Under the pieces are notes generated by a model that had not been told where the DNA came from, made no database searches, and was given only the letters and a program-made list of their open reading frames with translations. A DNA stretch of 64,000 bases from contig CAWHJD010000028.1 of assembly GCA_963829585.1 (NCBI GenBank), positions 202,550 through 266,549 on the forward strand. Direction: 5' to 3'. The position numbers were made by a program, and so were the translations under genes. Positions within the stretch are counted from its first letter, which is position 1, and every line of letters starts with the position of its first letter. Below, piece by piece: positions 54,098-62,906 of the stretch. The stretch comes from Sva-07 sp963829585. GTDB lineage: Bacteria > Actinomycetota > Acidimicrobiia > Acidimicrobiales > Ilumatobacteraceae.

Positions 54098-55482
54098 GCC
54101 GACACCGTAGGCGACGTCGACGTGTCCGCGCCCCTGGGCATCCGACGCGAGAGGAACGCCCCGACGACGGCGACGGCCGCCGGAACCATCAGCGCGAAGG
54201 CCATCACCGTGCCTGCCGTCCGGCCGAGGTCGTCGCCGAACGCGACCACCGCTCCGACGACGCCCGTGCCGAGCGCGATGCCGAGGTTGTCGGACAGCTG
54301 CAGCGAGGCGGTCGCACCTCCGACGTGGCGCTCCTCGACGCTGCGCAGCGCGAGCTGCGCGTGCGCCGAGTACGCCAGGCCCATGCCGAAGCCGGCGACG
54401 ATCGCGCCGAGGTGGATCAACCAGAACGGTGCTGCGTCGGGCAGCGACCCGACGGCGACGATCACGATCCCGGGTGCGAGGAGCACGTAGCCGGCGCGGA
54501 CGAACCAGGCCTCGCCGAACTCGCCGATCCAGTGCTGCTGGATCCACGTGGCGGCGGTCCAACTCACGGTGCCGACGGTGACCGCGATGCTCGCGGTGAA
54601 GGTCGAGCGATCACGTCCACTCGTGAGGGCGTAGGGAACGAACGCGTCGAGCCCGAAGAATGCGAACGTCAGCAGACCACGCGACGCGATGACTGCGGGC
54701 AGGCCTGCGGCACCGTGCAACGTGCCGGGTGGGGTGAGTCTGCGCAGAGGGCCGAGACCGACCAGCAGTCCGGCGGCGAGCGCCGGCACGAGCAGCCATC
54801 GTTCGAAGGTCAGGCCCGTCACGACGAGGGCCGCGCCTGCCGCGACGCGAGCCGCTTCGACGAGGCGGCGGCGCATGAACGGCACCGTGTCGGAGTCGAC
54901 CTCGGCGACGGGGCCGAGGCGCATCATCGCCGGCACGACGAGCGCTCCCGCGACCGCCACGAGCGGGATCAGCGAGAGGAAGACCCATCGCCAGCCCACG
55001 CCGTCGGCGATGCGTTCGGCGAGGACCGGACCGATGAGGCCGGGCACGACCCAGGCGGTCGACAGGATGGCGAACATCCGGGGACGCTCCGTGACCGAGA
55101 ATGCCCGACCGATCGCCACGTAGCCGATCGCGGGGACGACGCCTGCGCCGAACCCCTGGATGAATCGGCCGACGACGAGCACCGGCATGCTCGGCGCGAA
55201 TCCGCCGATGGCGAGGCCGGCGGCGAAGAGCACGAGGCCGACGACGTAGGGGGGCCCGGCGCCGCGACGGTCGGCCTGGTCGCCGGCGAAGACGATGCCG
55301 ATCATGGTGCCGAGGAAGAAGGCGCTCGTGACCCAGCCGTACCAGGCGATCCCGCCGAGATCGGCTTCGATCTCGGGCAGGATCGTCGTGACGGCGAGCG
55401 CCTCGAACGCCACGAGGGTGACGACCGCGACGAGCCCGATCTGGAGTGCCCTGCGGCTGTCGGTCTCCGACACGTCATGCAC
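54094..55482 (-). CDS. MFS transporter
   Basis: This 462-residue major facilitator has 12-14 hydrophobic segments and the loop motif GDQADRRGAGPPYVVG between helices 2 and 3. It resembles drug/H+ antiporters (the FIQGFGAGVVPAIGYVAI segment matches motif C-like regions). It is probably an exporter for a product or toxic intermediate of the P450 cluster. The start ATG at 55482 lies upstream of the coupled reductase-like gene. Confidence 0.87.
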   Translation of the reverse strand: MHDVSETDSRRALQIGLVAVVTLVAFEALAVTTILPEIEADLGGIAWYGWVTSAFFLGTMIGIVFAGDQADRRGAGPPYVVGLVLFAAGLAIGGFAPSMPVLVVGRFIQGFGAGVVPAIGYVAIGRAFSVTERPRMFAILSTAWVVPGLIGPVLAERIADGVGWRWVFLSLIPLVAVAGALVVPAMMRLGPVAEVDSDTVPFMRRRLVEAARVAAGAALVVTGLTFERWLLVPALAAGLLVGLGPLRRLTPPGTLHGAAGLPAVIASRGLLTFAFFGLDAFVPYALTSGRDRSTFTASIAVTVGTVSWTAATWIQQHWIGEFGEAWFVRAGYVLLAPGIVIVAVGSLPDAAPFWLIHLGAIVAGFGMGLAYSAHAQLALRSVEERHVGGATASLQLSDNLGIALGTGVVGAVVAFGDDLGRTAGTVMAFALMVPAAVAVVGAFLSRRMPRGADTSTSPTVSA

Positions 55483-55553
55483 CGTAGAGCGGTGCAGTCA
55501 TCTCGCTCCTTCATCACGGACCCGAAGCCGGACACCGCTCGCGGTGACGGCGA

Positions 55554-55817
55554 TCAGCGCACGCAGATACCCGCGGCCCAGGCGCCCGACACCTGCTCGG
55601 GTTCGCCCAATCGGATCGTCCGTTTCGGGTTCGCCGGTCTTCGGTCGGTCCACCGTGCCAACGCCGCCAACAATTTCCGCCGACGCGTGGCCTTTGTATC
55701 CGCCCGGGGCCGCAGCACGTGGCTGACCTGGGGGTGTATGTGGTGTTCGAGGTGGTGGTCGCGACGGTGCCGTTGCCGGAGCACGTCGAGTTGGTAGTCG
55801 AAGGGATGCATGGTCAT
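55554..55817 (-). CDS. Small basic His/Arg-rich protein, hypothetical
   Basis: This 87-residue frame starts MTMHPFDYQLDVLRQRHRR with an AAGGA site upstream. It is rich in Arg and His (HRRDHHLEHHIHP) and has no membrane segment. It is the only convincing frame in the 405-bp gap between the MFS and acyl-CoA dehydrogenase genes. I recognise no family. It could be real or chance; the ribosome site is the main support. Confidence 0.4.
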   Translation of the reverse strand: MTMHPFDYQLDVLRQRHRRDHHLEHHIHPQVSHVLRPRADTKATRRRKLLAALARWTDRRPANPKRTIRLGEPEQVSGAWAAGICVR

Positions 55818-55887
55818 GTGATCGATTCCTTGTCTGTCTGAGCGGGATTGATGATTTGGTGGGAGGGTGTGTCGACGGTGTCCCGGT

Positions 55888-57084
55888 TCACGCCAACGTC
55901 GGGTCGGCCCCGAGCGCGAGATCCGCCAGGAGGGTCGAGGCCCGGGTCGTGTTGAGCGGGTTCATGAACATCAGGGCCCGAACGTCGCCGACCGCTCGGG
56001 CGAGGGGTGTGCCCGCCCGGTAACCGGCGCCTCCGCTCAGCAGCAGCGACCGATCGACGATGCGCATCGCGGCCGCGCCGACCACGGCCTTGGCCGCCTG
56101 CACCTCGCCGAACACGGCGAGCACGTGGTCGTCCTCCGCGCGCCGTCCCTGGTACTCCTCCTCGTGGGCGTCGACGACGTCACCGGCACGGGACAGCGCT
56201 GATCGGGCCGAGTGCAGGTCGACCTCGTTGTCGGCGACCAACGATCGGGAGCCGGCGTCCGCCCTGCCTCGCGCACGCAGCCCGGAGATCGCGACGGCGT
56301 GGGCCGACTCCGCGATGCCGAGCGAGGCCGCCGCGTGGAACCCGCCGGACGCCAGGTTCCGCGCCGCGTAGCCGGCGGCCGAGCCGCTCGGGAACCCGCC
56401 CATGAACGCAGAGGCGTCGACCCGGACGTCGGTGAAGCTCACCGAGTTGCTGCCCGAGGTCCGCATGCCGAGTGCGTCCCAGTCGTCGTGCACGACGACA
56501 CCGGGCGCATCGGCGGGGATCGCGACGTACGCGTAGCGTTCGCCGCGCGGTCCGACCGTCGTGACCGACGCCAGGAAGACGTCGGCTGCGGGCGACATGG
56601 TGCAGAAGATCTTCCTTCCGTCGATCCTCCAGTGATCGTCCACCGCCGTGGCAACGGTGGACGGCCGGGTGAGGTCCTGCCCCGGTTCGCTGATCGCGGC
56701 CGCCATGACCACACGACCGGAGACGAACTGGTCCAGCACCGTGGCGAGTTCTGACTGCTGGTCGCCGTCCGCGGCCAGGTACTGACGCACCAGGTTGGCG
56801 ACGACCATCACGTGCATGCTCGCCCCGATCGTCGAGGCGGCGTCCCCTCGGGCCAGTCGGCTGGCCGCCACGAACAGGTCGTGGGTCGACCGGACGCCTC
56901 GCCCTCCCAATTCCTCGGGCACCGGTGCCGACAGCCAGCCGCTGTCGACGAGGGCGACCAGGTGGTCGCGGATGTAGGCACCGCGACGATCGTGGACGTC
57001 GACGGTGGCGCTGAAGGCTGCGGCAAGCTCCTCGGCCAGCTCCACCAGGAGTGAGCCGTGCTTCGTGTGTGCGGTGAGTTCCAT
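55888..57084 (-). CDS. Acyl-CoA dehydrogenase-family flavoprotein
   Basis: This 398-residue acyl-CoA dehydrogenase fold has an N-terminal helical domain (PVPEELGGRGVRSTHD), a middle beta domain (AISEPGQDLTRPSTVAT, DGRKIFCTMSPAADVFL, DALGMRTSGSNSVSF) and a C-terminal helical bundle (LLLSGGAGYRAGTPLARAVGDVRAL). Some relatives are flavin-dependent monooxygenases rather than dehydrogenases. The ATG at 57084 follows GAGAGGAA. It is divergent from OsmC across a promoter with 11-bp-spaced repeats. Confidence 0.83.
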   Translation of the reverse strand: MELTAHTKHGSLLVELAEELAAAFSATVDVHDRRGAYIRDHLVALVDSGWLSAPVPEELGGRGVRSTHDLFVAASRLARGDAASTIGASMHVMVVANLVRQYLAADGDQQSELATVLDQFVSGRVVMAAAISEPGQDLTRPSTVATAVDDHWRIDGRKIFCTMSPAADVFLASVTTVGPRGERYAYVAIPADAPGVVVHDDWDALGMRTSGSNSVSFTDVRVDASAFMGGFPSGSAAGYAARNLASGGFHAAASLGIAESAHAVAISGLRARGRADAGSRSLVADNEVDLHSARSALSRAGDVVDAHEEEYQGRRAEDDHVLAVFGEVQAAKAVVGAAAMRIVDRSLLLSGGAGYRAGTPLARAVGDVRALMFMNPLNTTRASTLLADLALGADPTLA

Positions 57085-57157
57085 GTGTATTCCTCTCGTG
57101 TCGGCACCTCGTGCCGGATCTGTCGGATCAGCGTGACGGAACGCGGCGCAGCTGTCT

Positions 57158-57227
57158 TGGAGACCCCCGGGAGGTTTCGTGGAGATTCCGGTCGCGGTGG
57201 ATCCAGCAGATCTCCAGGCGGTCTCCA
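57158..57227. promoter_or_regulatory. Two opposed arrays of 11-bp-spaced TGGAGA/TCTCCA repeats
   Basis: TGGAGA at 57158, GGGAGG at 57169 and TGGAGA at 57180 stand exactly 11 bp apart. On the other side, TCTCCA at 57211 and 57222 are also 11 bp apart in the opposite orientation. Together they make a large inverted arrangement in the 224-bp gap between the divergent acyl-CoA dehydrogenase and OsmC genes. Direct repeats with 11-bp period are the usual binding pattern of SARP-type winged-helix regulators. Confidence 0.6.
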
Positions 57228-57308
57228 AGCACGCCGGGCGGGTTCGTGTGCTCAATGCCTGTCGACACACACAGCTCCCCACCGGGGGCTCGACCAGAGG
57301 AGAGAACA

Positions 57309-57872
57309 ATGACCACAACCGAATCACCCACCGTCGACAACGGCGTCAACGTCGCGGCGCTGCTGGGGGCACGAGATGCCATGACCGACATGCCCGAGCT
57401 CGCCGCATTCCAGTGGCGGGCGACGTCGACCTGGGTCGACGGAGTGCACACGCGGACCGCTGTCGAACAGTTCCACGGCGTGGGCGCCGAGCAGTCACAC
57501 CGCCAGACGTTCACGTTGGACACCGACCATCCGGAGATCTTCGCGGCGACCGATCGAGGCGTCACTCCGGTCGAGATGGTCCTCGCCGGACTGGCCGGGT
57601 GTCTCACGGCCGGGGTCGCGACGGTGGCCACCAACCGCGGGATCCAGCTGCGGTCGGTGCGGGCCACGGTCGAGGGCGACATGGACCTGGCCGGCATCCT
57701 GGGCATCGAGCGGGACGCCCGCAACGGTTTCGAGCACGTCCGCGTGGCCTACGAGATCTCGGCGGACGCCAGCCCCGCAGAGGTGGAGGCGATCGTCGCC
57801 CAGTCGCAGAAGCGCTCGGCCGTGTACGACATCATCACGAACCCCACGCCGGTCACCGTGACCGTCGTCTGA
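57309..57872 (+). CDS. OsmC-family protein with a single Cys
   Basis: This 187-residue OsmC/Ohr fold has VEMVLAGLAGCLTAGVATVA carrying the first catalytic-type Cys. The second Cys expected near the C-terminal helix is replaced (AQSQKRSAVYDI). So classical two-Cys organic-hydroperoxide reductase activity is doubtful; single-Cys OsmC-like proteins of unknown role are common. The ATG at 57309 follows GAGGAGAG. The next gene, a flavin monooxygenase, starts 9 bp after its stop. Confidence 0.82.
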   Translation: MTTTESPTVDNGVNVAALLGARDAMTDMPELAAFQWRATSTWVDGVHTRTAVEQFHGVGAEQSHRQTFTLDTDHPEIFAATDRGVTPVEMVLAGLAGCLTAGVATVATNRGIQLRSVRATVEGDMDLAGILGIERDARNGFEHVRVAYEISADASPAEVEAIVAQSQKRSAVYDIITNPTPVTVTVV

Positions 57873-57881
57873 GCGACCGAA

Positions 57882-59150
57882 ATGCCCACATCACGTCACG
57901 ACGTGGTGATCGTCGGTGCGGGACAGGCAGGTCTGGCGATGAGCCGCTGCCTGTCCCGCCGCGACATCGACCACATCGTCGTGGATCGCCACGACGTCGC
58001 GTCGTCCTGGACGCGCCAGCGATGGGACTCACTGAGGTTGCTGACCCCGAACTGGATGACGAAGCTCCCCGATGCTCCTGCGTTCAGCGGGCACCCCGAC
58101 GGATTCGCCCCCGCCGCCGAGGTGGCGGCGTACCTGCGGAGCTACGCGTCGCTCGTCGACGCACCGGTCGTGTCCGGCTGCCCGGTGGAGCGGATCGAAC
58201 CGGACATCAACGGTTGGCGCGTGCTCACGCCCACGGGAACGCTCTCCGCACGAGCAGTCGTGCTGGCGGTCGGCCCCGGCTCGACTCCCCGGCGACCGGC
58301 AGCCGCGTCGGCGCTGGACCCCTCGACGAGGACGATCAGCGCACTGGACTACAAGAACCCGGGCGACGTCGAAGACGGCGGCGTCCTGGTCGTGGGTGCG
58401 TCGGCCTCCGGCACGCAGATCGCCGACGAACTCGCGCGAGCCGGCCGGACGGTGACGCTGGCAGTCGGCGAACACGTTCGTGCCGTGCGCTCGTACCGCG
58501 GTCGCGACCTGTACTGGTGGCTGGACCGCACCGGCCTGCTGGACGAGTCCTCCGACGACGTCGACGACCTTCGCCGCGTCCGCGCGACGCCGTCGTTCCA
58601 GGTGGTCGGATCCGACGACGGTCGCAGCGTCGATCTCAACGCCCTGCAGTCACGCGGCGTTCGTCTCGTCGGGCGCCTCGTCGGTGCCGACGGCGCTCGG
58701 GCAGTCTTCTCGGGATCGTTGGCGAACCTGTGCAGGTCGGCCGACCTGAAGCTCGAGCGCCTCCTCGATCGTTTCGACGCGTTCGCCGTCGAGCAGGGGC
58801 TCGCCGATCTGACGGACCCGTGGCGACCGCAACGCACCGACGTTCCCCCATCGCTCCTGGAACTTCGTGGCACGGCGTTGCGCACCGTCATCTGGGCGAC
58901 CGGGTTCGAGCAGGCGTTCCCCGCGATCGACGCCCCTGTGTTCGATCGCCGAGGACGTCTCGTGCACGATGGCGGCGTCGTCGGATCATCCGGCCTGTAC
59001 GTGCTCGGGCTCCCTTTCCTGCGGCGACGCCGGTCGTCGTTCATCGCCGGGGCCGAGGACGACGCCGAGGCCGTCGCCGGGCGGATCCGCGCTCACCTCG
59101 ACCGATGGAGCGTCGCGTGGTCGCCGTGTACGGCGGCGACGAACATGTAG
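57882..59150 (+). CDS. Flavin-containing monooxygenase (FAD/NAD(P)-binding)
   Basis: This 422-residue flavoprotein begins VVIVGAGQAGLAMSRCL (FAD-binding GxGxxG). It continues with SSWTRQRWDSLRLLTPNWM and the second nucleotide site GVLVVGASASGTQIADEL, then VIWATGFEQAFP, typical of FMO-like and CzcO-like enzymes. It follows the OsmC gene closely (9 bp) and overlaps the convergent regulator gene by 58 bp. The substrate is unknown. Confidence 0.86.
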   Translation: MPTSRHDVVIVGAGQAGLAMSRCLSRRDIDHIVVDRHDVASSWTRQRWDSLRLLTPNWMTKLPDAPAFSGHPDGFAPAAEVAAYLRSYASLVDAPVVSGCPVERIEPDINGWRVLTPTGTLSARAVVLAVGPGSTPRRPAAASALDPSTRTISALDYKNPGDVEDGGVLVVGASASGTQIADELARAGRTVTLAVGEHVRAVRSYRGRDLYWWLDRTGLLDESSDDVDDLRRVRATPSFQVVGSDDGRSVDLNALQSRGVRLVGRLVGADGARAVFSGSLANLCRSADLKLERLLDRFDAFAVEQGLADLTDPWRPQRTDVPPSLLELRGTALRTVIWATGFEQAFPAIDAPVFDRRGRLVHDGGVVGSSGLYVLGLPFLRRRRSSFIAGAEDDAEAVAGRIRAHLDRWSVAWSPCTAATNM

Positions 59151-61582
59151 CCGCGACCGCGCACCGTCCGGATGATCCGCTGTGCGTCCCCGTCGTCGCC
59201 CGTGGCCTGGCGGGCAGCTTTGATACGTGAGGTGAGCGCCGACTCGCTCACGAACCGGTCGCCCCAGATCTGGTCGAGCAACTCCTCCTTCGGCACCATC
59301 CGGGATCGACGCTGGGCGAGATACGTCAGCACCTCGAACACCTGCGGCTCCATCGGAACGCGGTTCCCACCGCGCCGGAGCTCGAACCTGTCGACGTCGA
59401 GTTCGCAGTCACCGAATCGGATCACCGTGCCGCCCACCTGATCCACGACACCCTCCCGCGCCGGCGCGACGTCGGCCGGAGCACTCCCGCCGAGACACCT
59501 TCGCACGGCGCGGATGGACGCAGCGAGGTCGGTCTGTCGGCACGCACCGTGTCGTTCGGCGAGCAGCCGATCCTCCTCCTCGAACGTCGGCGACACGATG
59601 GAACGGCCGAGGTCGGTGGGGAACGACGTCCACAGGTCGTCGGCGAGGCGCTGTTCGCCGACATGCAGGGCAACGGCGGCCGCTGCGCGCACCACACACG
59701 CCGCACCGGGGATGTCGCCGTTGAGCAGATGGGCGTCGAACGACGACCGGAACTCCGGTACCGCCGACACCCACCCGTCGCGAGCACCGAGCACGGTTGC
59801 CATCGTCTTGTGTGCTGCTCCCGCCGACCACGCGTAGCCCGTGCGGTCGGACAACGTGAGCGCCTCACGGGCGTGTTCGAACGCGGTGTCGAGCGCGCCC
59901 TGACGGACGCAGAGTCCGGCTGCGATCGTGTGCGACCACTGAGCGACGACGATCGAACCGGTTCGGATCGCATCCGCCGCGGCCCGATCGAGCACCTCCA
60001 ACGACTCGGCGATGTCGTCCGGCGTACTGCTGGTGGCCGCCCTCGAACACTCGATCTCACGGGCGAACGCCGGGCTGATCTTCCCGGCGAGCAGGAACGC
60101 CTCACCGAGCGCCGCTCGTGCGGCCGGGAGATCTCCGCCGTACGCCTCGAGAAAACCGAGGGACCGGTGGGCGAGCAACCGGGGCAGGTCTCCTGCGGTC
60201 TCGTCGTCGAGCACCTGGCGGATCAGCTGCACTGCCAGCGTCGTGTCTCCCCCGAACGTGGCGACGCTCGCCATCACCGCCACGGCTTCGAGGTGGAGTG
60301 GTGCTCGATCGTGCCATGTGCCGATGATCCGTCGGGCGAGCGCGATCTGCTCACCGCGGTTGCGCGCGGAGCCGAACAGGGGCAGGAAGAGCCGGTTCGC
60401 CCGGGCGGCGGTGCCATCCCGGTGGAGGCATTCGTCGATGGCGTGGATCAGATGGGCGAACCGTTCGGTGACCGTCGTGAACAGCTCCGGCGAGAACTGG
60501 GTGAGCACCTTCGCCACGAACGCGTCCGCGTAGGTGGCCATCACGTCGACGAATCGTTCGACGGTCGACGTCATCTCGCCGTCTGCCTCGAGACGCTCGA
60601 GCCCGAACCAGCGGATCGGCTCGAGCAGGCGGTAGCGGTTCGAGACACCCTGGTCGACCATCGTCACGAGCAGGCTGGCGTCGATGAGTTCGGTGGCGAT
60701 CTCGACCGCGTCCAGCTCGGTGGGCACATCCATCAGCTGGCGAGCGAGCTCCAGGTCGAACGGCGCGTTGAAGACACAGAGTGCACGGAATCCGGCCTGG
60801 ACGTGCGGGGCGAGCGGTTCGTACGACGCCGCGATGACCGCACGCATGCTCTCGTGGCGGTCCGCTTCGTTGCCGGGGCGGTGCAGGAGACCCAGTTCGA
60901 CGTCGAGCAGCGCCGAGATCTGATGCGGGCTGAGTACTCGGGTACGCGCCGCTGCCAACTCGATGGCCAGAGGCATCCCGTCGAGCTGTCGGACCAGGCG
61001 GGCGATGTCGACGAGGGTGTCGTCGTCGATGACCGACAGCGCCCCGGCCCGTTGGGCGCGGTCGATGAACAGCTGCACCGTCGGCGCCGATCGTGCCTCA
61101 TCCGGATCGTCGTCGGCCGGCACCGCGAGCGGCCCCAGCATCACCACCCGTTCCTCTGCCAGGCCGAGGGGCGTCCGTGTCGTGACGAGCACACGAGTCG
61201 TGCGGTCCGCCTCGATGAGCGAGCGAGCCAGACGTGCGACGCCCTCCAGTGCCGACTCGCAGTTGTCGAGCACGATGAGGCGCGGGCGGTCGATCGACCC
61301 GTAGCGCAGCGCATCGGCGGAGGCAAGACCGGCGTTGCGGGCGACGAGATCGGCGACATCGTCGTCGTCGGTCGCCCCCGCGAGCGTCGCGAAGAGGACG
61401 TTGCCCTCGAACGATGCATGCGTGGCGAGCGCGAACTCTCGGGCGAGGCGAGTCTTGCCGATGCCCCCGGGTCCCACGAGGGTGACCAGCCGGTGGTCCG
61501 ACACGAGCGCGTCGAGCAGGCCCAGCTCACCGGCTCGACCCAGGAACGGCGTATGCGTCCGCACGGGAGAAAAGTATGGCAC
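59093..61582 (-). CDS. AfsR/LAL-like ATPase regulator with C-terminal winged helix
   Basis: This regulator of about 829 residues has an NB-ARC-type ATPase with Walker A VGPGGIGKTRLA (about residues 37-48), sensor-like VLDNCES and TTRTPLGLAEERV, and GMPLAIELAAARTRVL. A TPR-like middle follows (about 400-680). The C-terminal OmpR/SARP-type winged helix (about 735-820) has PMEPQVFEVLTYLAQRRSRM and VRGRGYMFVAAVH. Most AfsR relatives carry the winged helix at the N-terminus, so the order is reversed here. The GTG at 61582 is my choice of start; 61564 is also possible. It probably controls the two flanking divergent promoters. Confidence 0.83.
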   Translation of the reverse strand: MPYFSPVRTHTPFLGRAGELGLLDALVSDHRLVTLVGPGGIGKTRLAREFALATHASFEGNVLFATLAGATDDDDVADLVARNAGLASADALRYGSIDRPRLIVLDNCESALEGVARLARSLIEADRTTRVLVTTRTPLGLAEERVVMLGPLAVPADDDPDEARSAPTVQLFIDRAQRAGALSVIDDDTLVDIARLVRQLDGMPLAIELAAARTRVLSPHQISALLDVELGLLHRPGNEADRHESMRAVIAASYEPLAPHVQAGFRALCVFNAPFDLELARQLMDVPTELDAVEIATELIDASLLVTMVDQGVSNRYRLLEPIRWFGLERLEADGEMTSTVERFVDVMATYADAFVAKVLTQFSPELFTTVTERFAHLIHAIDECLHRDGTAARANRLFLPLFGSARNRGEQIALARRIIGTWHDRAPLHLEAVAVMASVATFGGDTTLAVQLIRQVLDDETAGDLPRLLAHRSLGFLEAYGGDLPAARAALGEAFLLAGKISPAFAREIECSRAATSSTPDDIAESLEVLDRAAADAIRTGSIVVAQWSHTIAAGLCVRQGALDTAFEHAREALTLSDRTGYAWSAGAAHKTMATVLGARDGWVSAVPEFRSSFDAHLLNGDIPGAACVVRAAAAVALHVGEQRLADDLWTSFPTDLGRSIVSPTFEEEDRLLAERHGACRQTDLAASIRAVRRCLGGSAPADVAPAREGVVDQVGGTVIRFGDCELDVDRFELRRGGNRVPMEPQVFEVLTYLAQRRSRMVPKEELLDQIWGDRFVSESALTSRIKAARQATGDDGDAQRIIRTVRGRGYMFVAAVHGDHATLHRSR

Positions 61583-61598
61583 CGGGCGACCCGGTCGA

Positions 61599-61626
61599 TC
61601 TCCACGGATTCTCCATCGTGGCTCCA
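61599..61626. promoter_or_regulatory. Three direct TCTCCA-type repeats with 11-bp period
   Basis: TCTCCA at 61599, TCTCCA at 61610 and GCTCCA at 61621 stand exactly 11 bp apart, in the 67-bp gap between the divergent regulator gene and the SRPBCC-PIG-L gene. The sequence and spacing match the arrays at 57158-57227. This supports binding by the same regulator and probable autoregulation. Confidence 0.6.
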
Positions 61627-61649
61627 AGCAACGGTGCGTGGTCTCGTTC

Positions 61650-62906
61650 ATGCTCGACACCATGTTCAACTTCCACGCCTCCCGTCCCGTCGAGGATCCG
61701 CGGAACCGCGCTCGGGCGCACGTACGCGGCGCCACCCCCAGAACCGTGTTCGAGTTCGTGTGCGACCTCGACCAACTGCCCGGCTGGAATCCGACCATCT
61801 CCAGGGTGGTGAGCCGACCCGGTTGCCTCACTGCGGGCGCCGAATGGAAAGTCGCGATGCGCGACGGTGTCCTGCAGTGGGTCAGTCGGTCCACGGTGGT
61901 CGAGTACGACCCCGACGCGATGGTGCTCGTCTACCGATCCGGCACCGACGACGGCAACGAGTCGTACACCGAGTGGCGTTGGTCGGTGACTGCCGACGGC
62001 GACGACACCGTCGTGGAGGTCAGCTGGCGGCTCGTCCCGCGCAGCGCACTCCGCCGGTGGGTGATGGCTCCGTACCGAGCACGCCGCTTGCGCGGCGAGG
62101 TTCCGACGTCACTCGCCGCCCTGGTCCGCGAGTTCACCGCACGGCAGATGCCCGACGGTCGACCGGCACCCGACGCACAAACCACCGTGCTCGGCGTGTG
62201 GGCCCATCCCGACGACGAGGCGTACCTCAGCGCCACCCTGATGCACCGGGTCCGCGCCGCCGGGGGCCGTGTCGTCGTCGTCACCGCGACGCTCGGCGAG
62301 GCCGGCCTGAGCTCTCTCGCTCCGGAGGATGCCAAGGCGCTTCGGTACCGCGAGCTGAAGAACGCGCTCTCGGTGGTCGACGTGCACGAGCACCACGTCC
62401 TCGGCCATGACGACGGTGGATGCGCCGACGTCGCCGTCGCAGAGGGTGCCGGGCGGATCGAGGAGCTCATGCGTGAGATCCGCCCGGACCTCATCGTCAC
62501 GTTCGGTCCCGACGGCATCACGGGGCATCCCGACCATGTCGCCGTGTCCAGGTGGACGATCGCCGCATGGCAACGAACCGGCCACGGTGAGTTGCTCCTC
62601 GCGACGATGACCGACGAGTTCCGATCCGAGCACGAAGAACTGCACGAACTCCTGGGGGTGTCGATGGGCTCGGCTCTGCAGTCCGTGCCCGATCACGACG
62701 TCGCGCTCCGTGTGGTGCCGAGCGACGCTGAACGCGTCCGCAAGCGACTCGTTCTCGATGCCCATCGCTCGCAGACGGCACCGCTCGCCGAACTGGTGGG
62801 CGACGACGCGTTCCACGACTGGTGGGTGGACGAATGCTTCCGGGCTCCGTCGCTCGCGGACCTGGCTTGGGCGGCGCCTGCGCCGGCCACCGGAGCCGCA
62901 CCATGA
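61650..62906 (+). CDS. Fusion: SRPBCC (polyketide cyclase-like) domain + PIG-L/LmbE deacetylase
   Basis: This 418-residue protein has two domains. Residues about 1-150 are an SRPBCC/START-like fold (TPRTVFEFVCDLDQLPGWNP...WRWSVTADGDDTVVEVSWRL). Residues about 170-395 are a PIG-L/LmbE metal-dependent deacetylase with zinc motif VWAHPDDEAYLS, VTATLGEAG and ITGHPDHVAVSRW. LmbE enzymes remove acetyl groups from N-acetyl amino sugars or act on mycothiol-type conjugates. A fused SRPBCC domain is unusual and might bind a hydrophobic substrate. The ATG at 61650 lies after the repeat array. The stop overlaps the next gene. Confidence 0.8.
   Translation: MLDTMFNFHASRPVEDPRNRARAHVRGATPRTVFEFVCDLDQLPGWNPTISRVVSRPGCLTAGAEWKVAMRDGVLQWVSRSTVVEYDPDAMVLVYRSGTDDGNESYTEWRWSVTADGDDTVVEVSWRLVPRSALRRWVMAPYRARRLRGEVPTSLAALVREFTARQMPDGRPAPDAQTTVLGVWAHPDDEAYLSATLMHRVRAAGGRVVVVTATLGEAGLSSLAPEDAKALRYRELKNALSVVDVHEHHVLGHDDGGCADVAVAEGAGRIEELMREIRPDLIVTFGPDGITGHPDHVAVSRWTIAAWQRTGHGELLLATMTDEFRSEHEELHELLGVSMGSALQSVPDHDVALRVVPSDAERVRKRLVLDAHRSQTAPLAELVGDDAFHDWWVDECFRAPSLADLAWAAPAPATGAAP

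Noticed and set aside
51698..54562. A single 954-residue reductase-P450 fusion protein
   Set aside because: A one-base correction restores the natural reductase C-terminus and stop, and the P450 has its own normal start at 52975.
55483..55887. Possible small RNA or riboswitch in the gap before the acyl-CoA dehydrogenase gene
   Set aside because: I see no strong structured element or known riboswitch core; the small basic frame at 55554-55817 is the only feature with any support.
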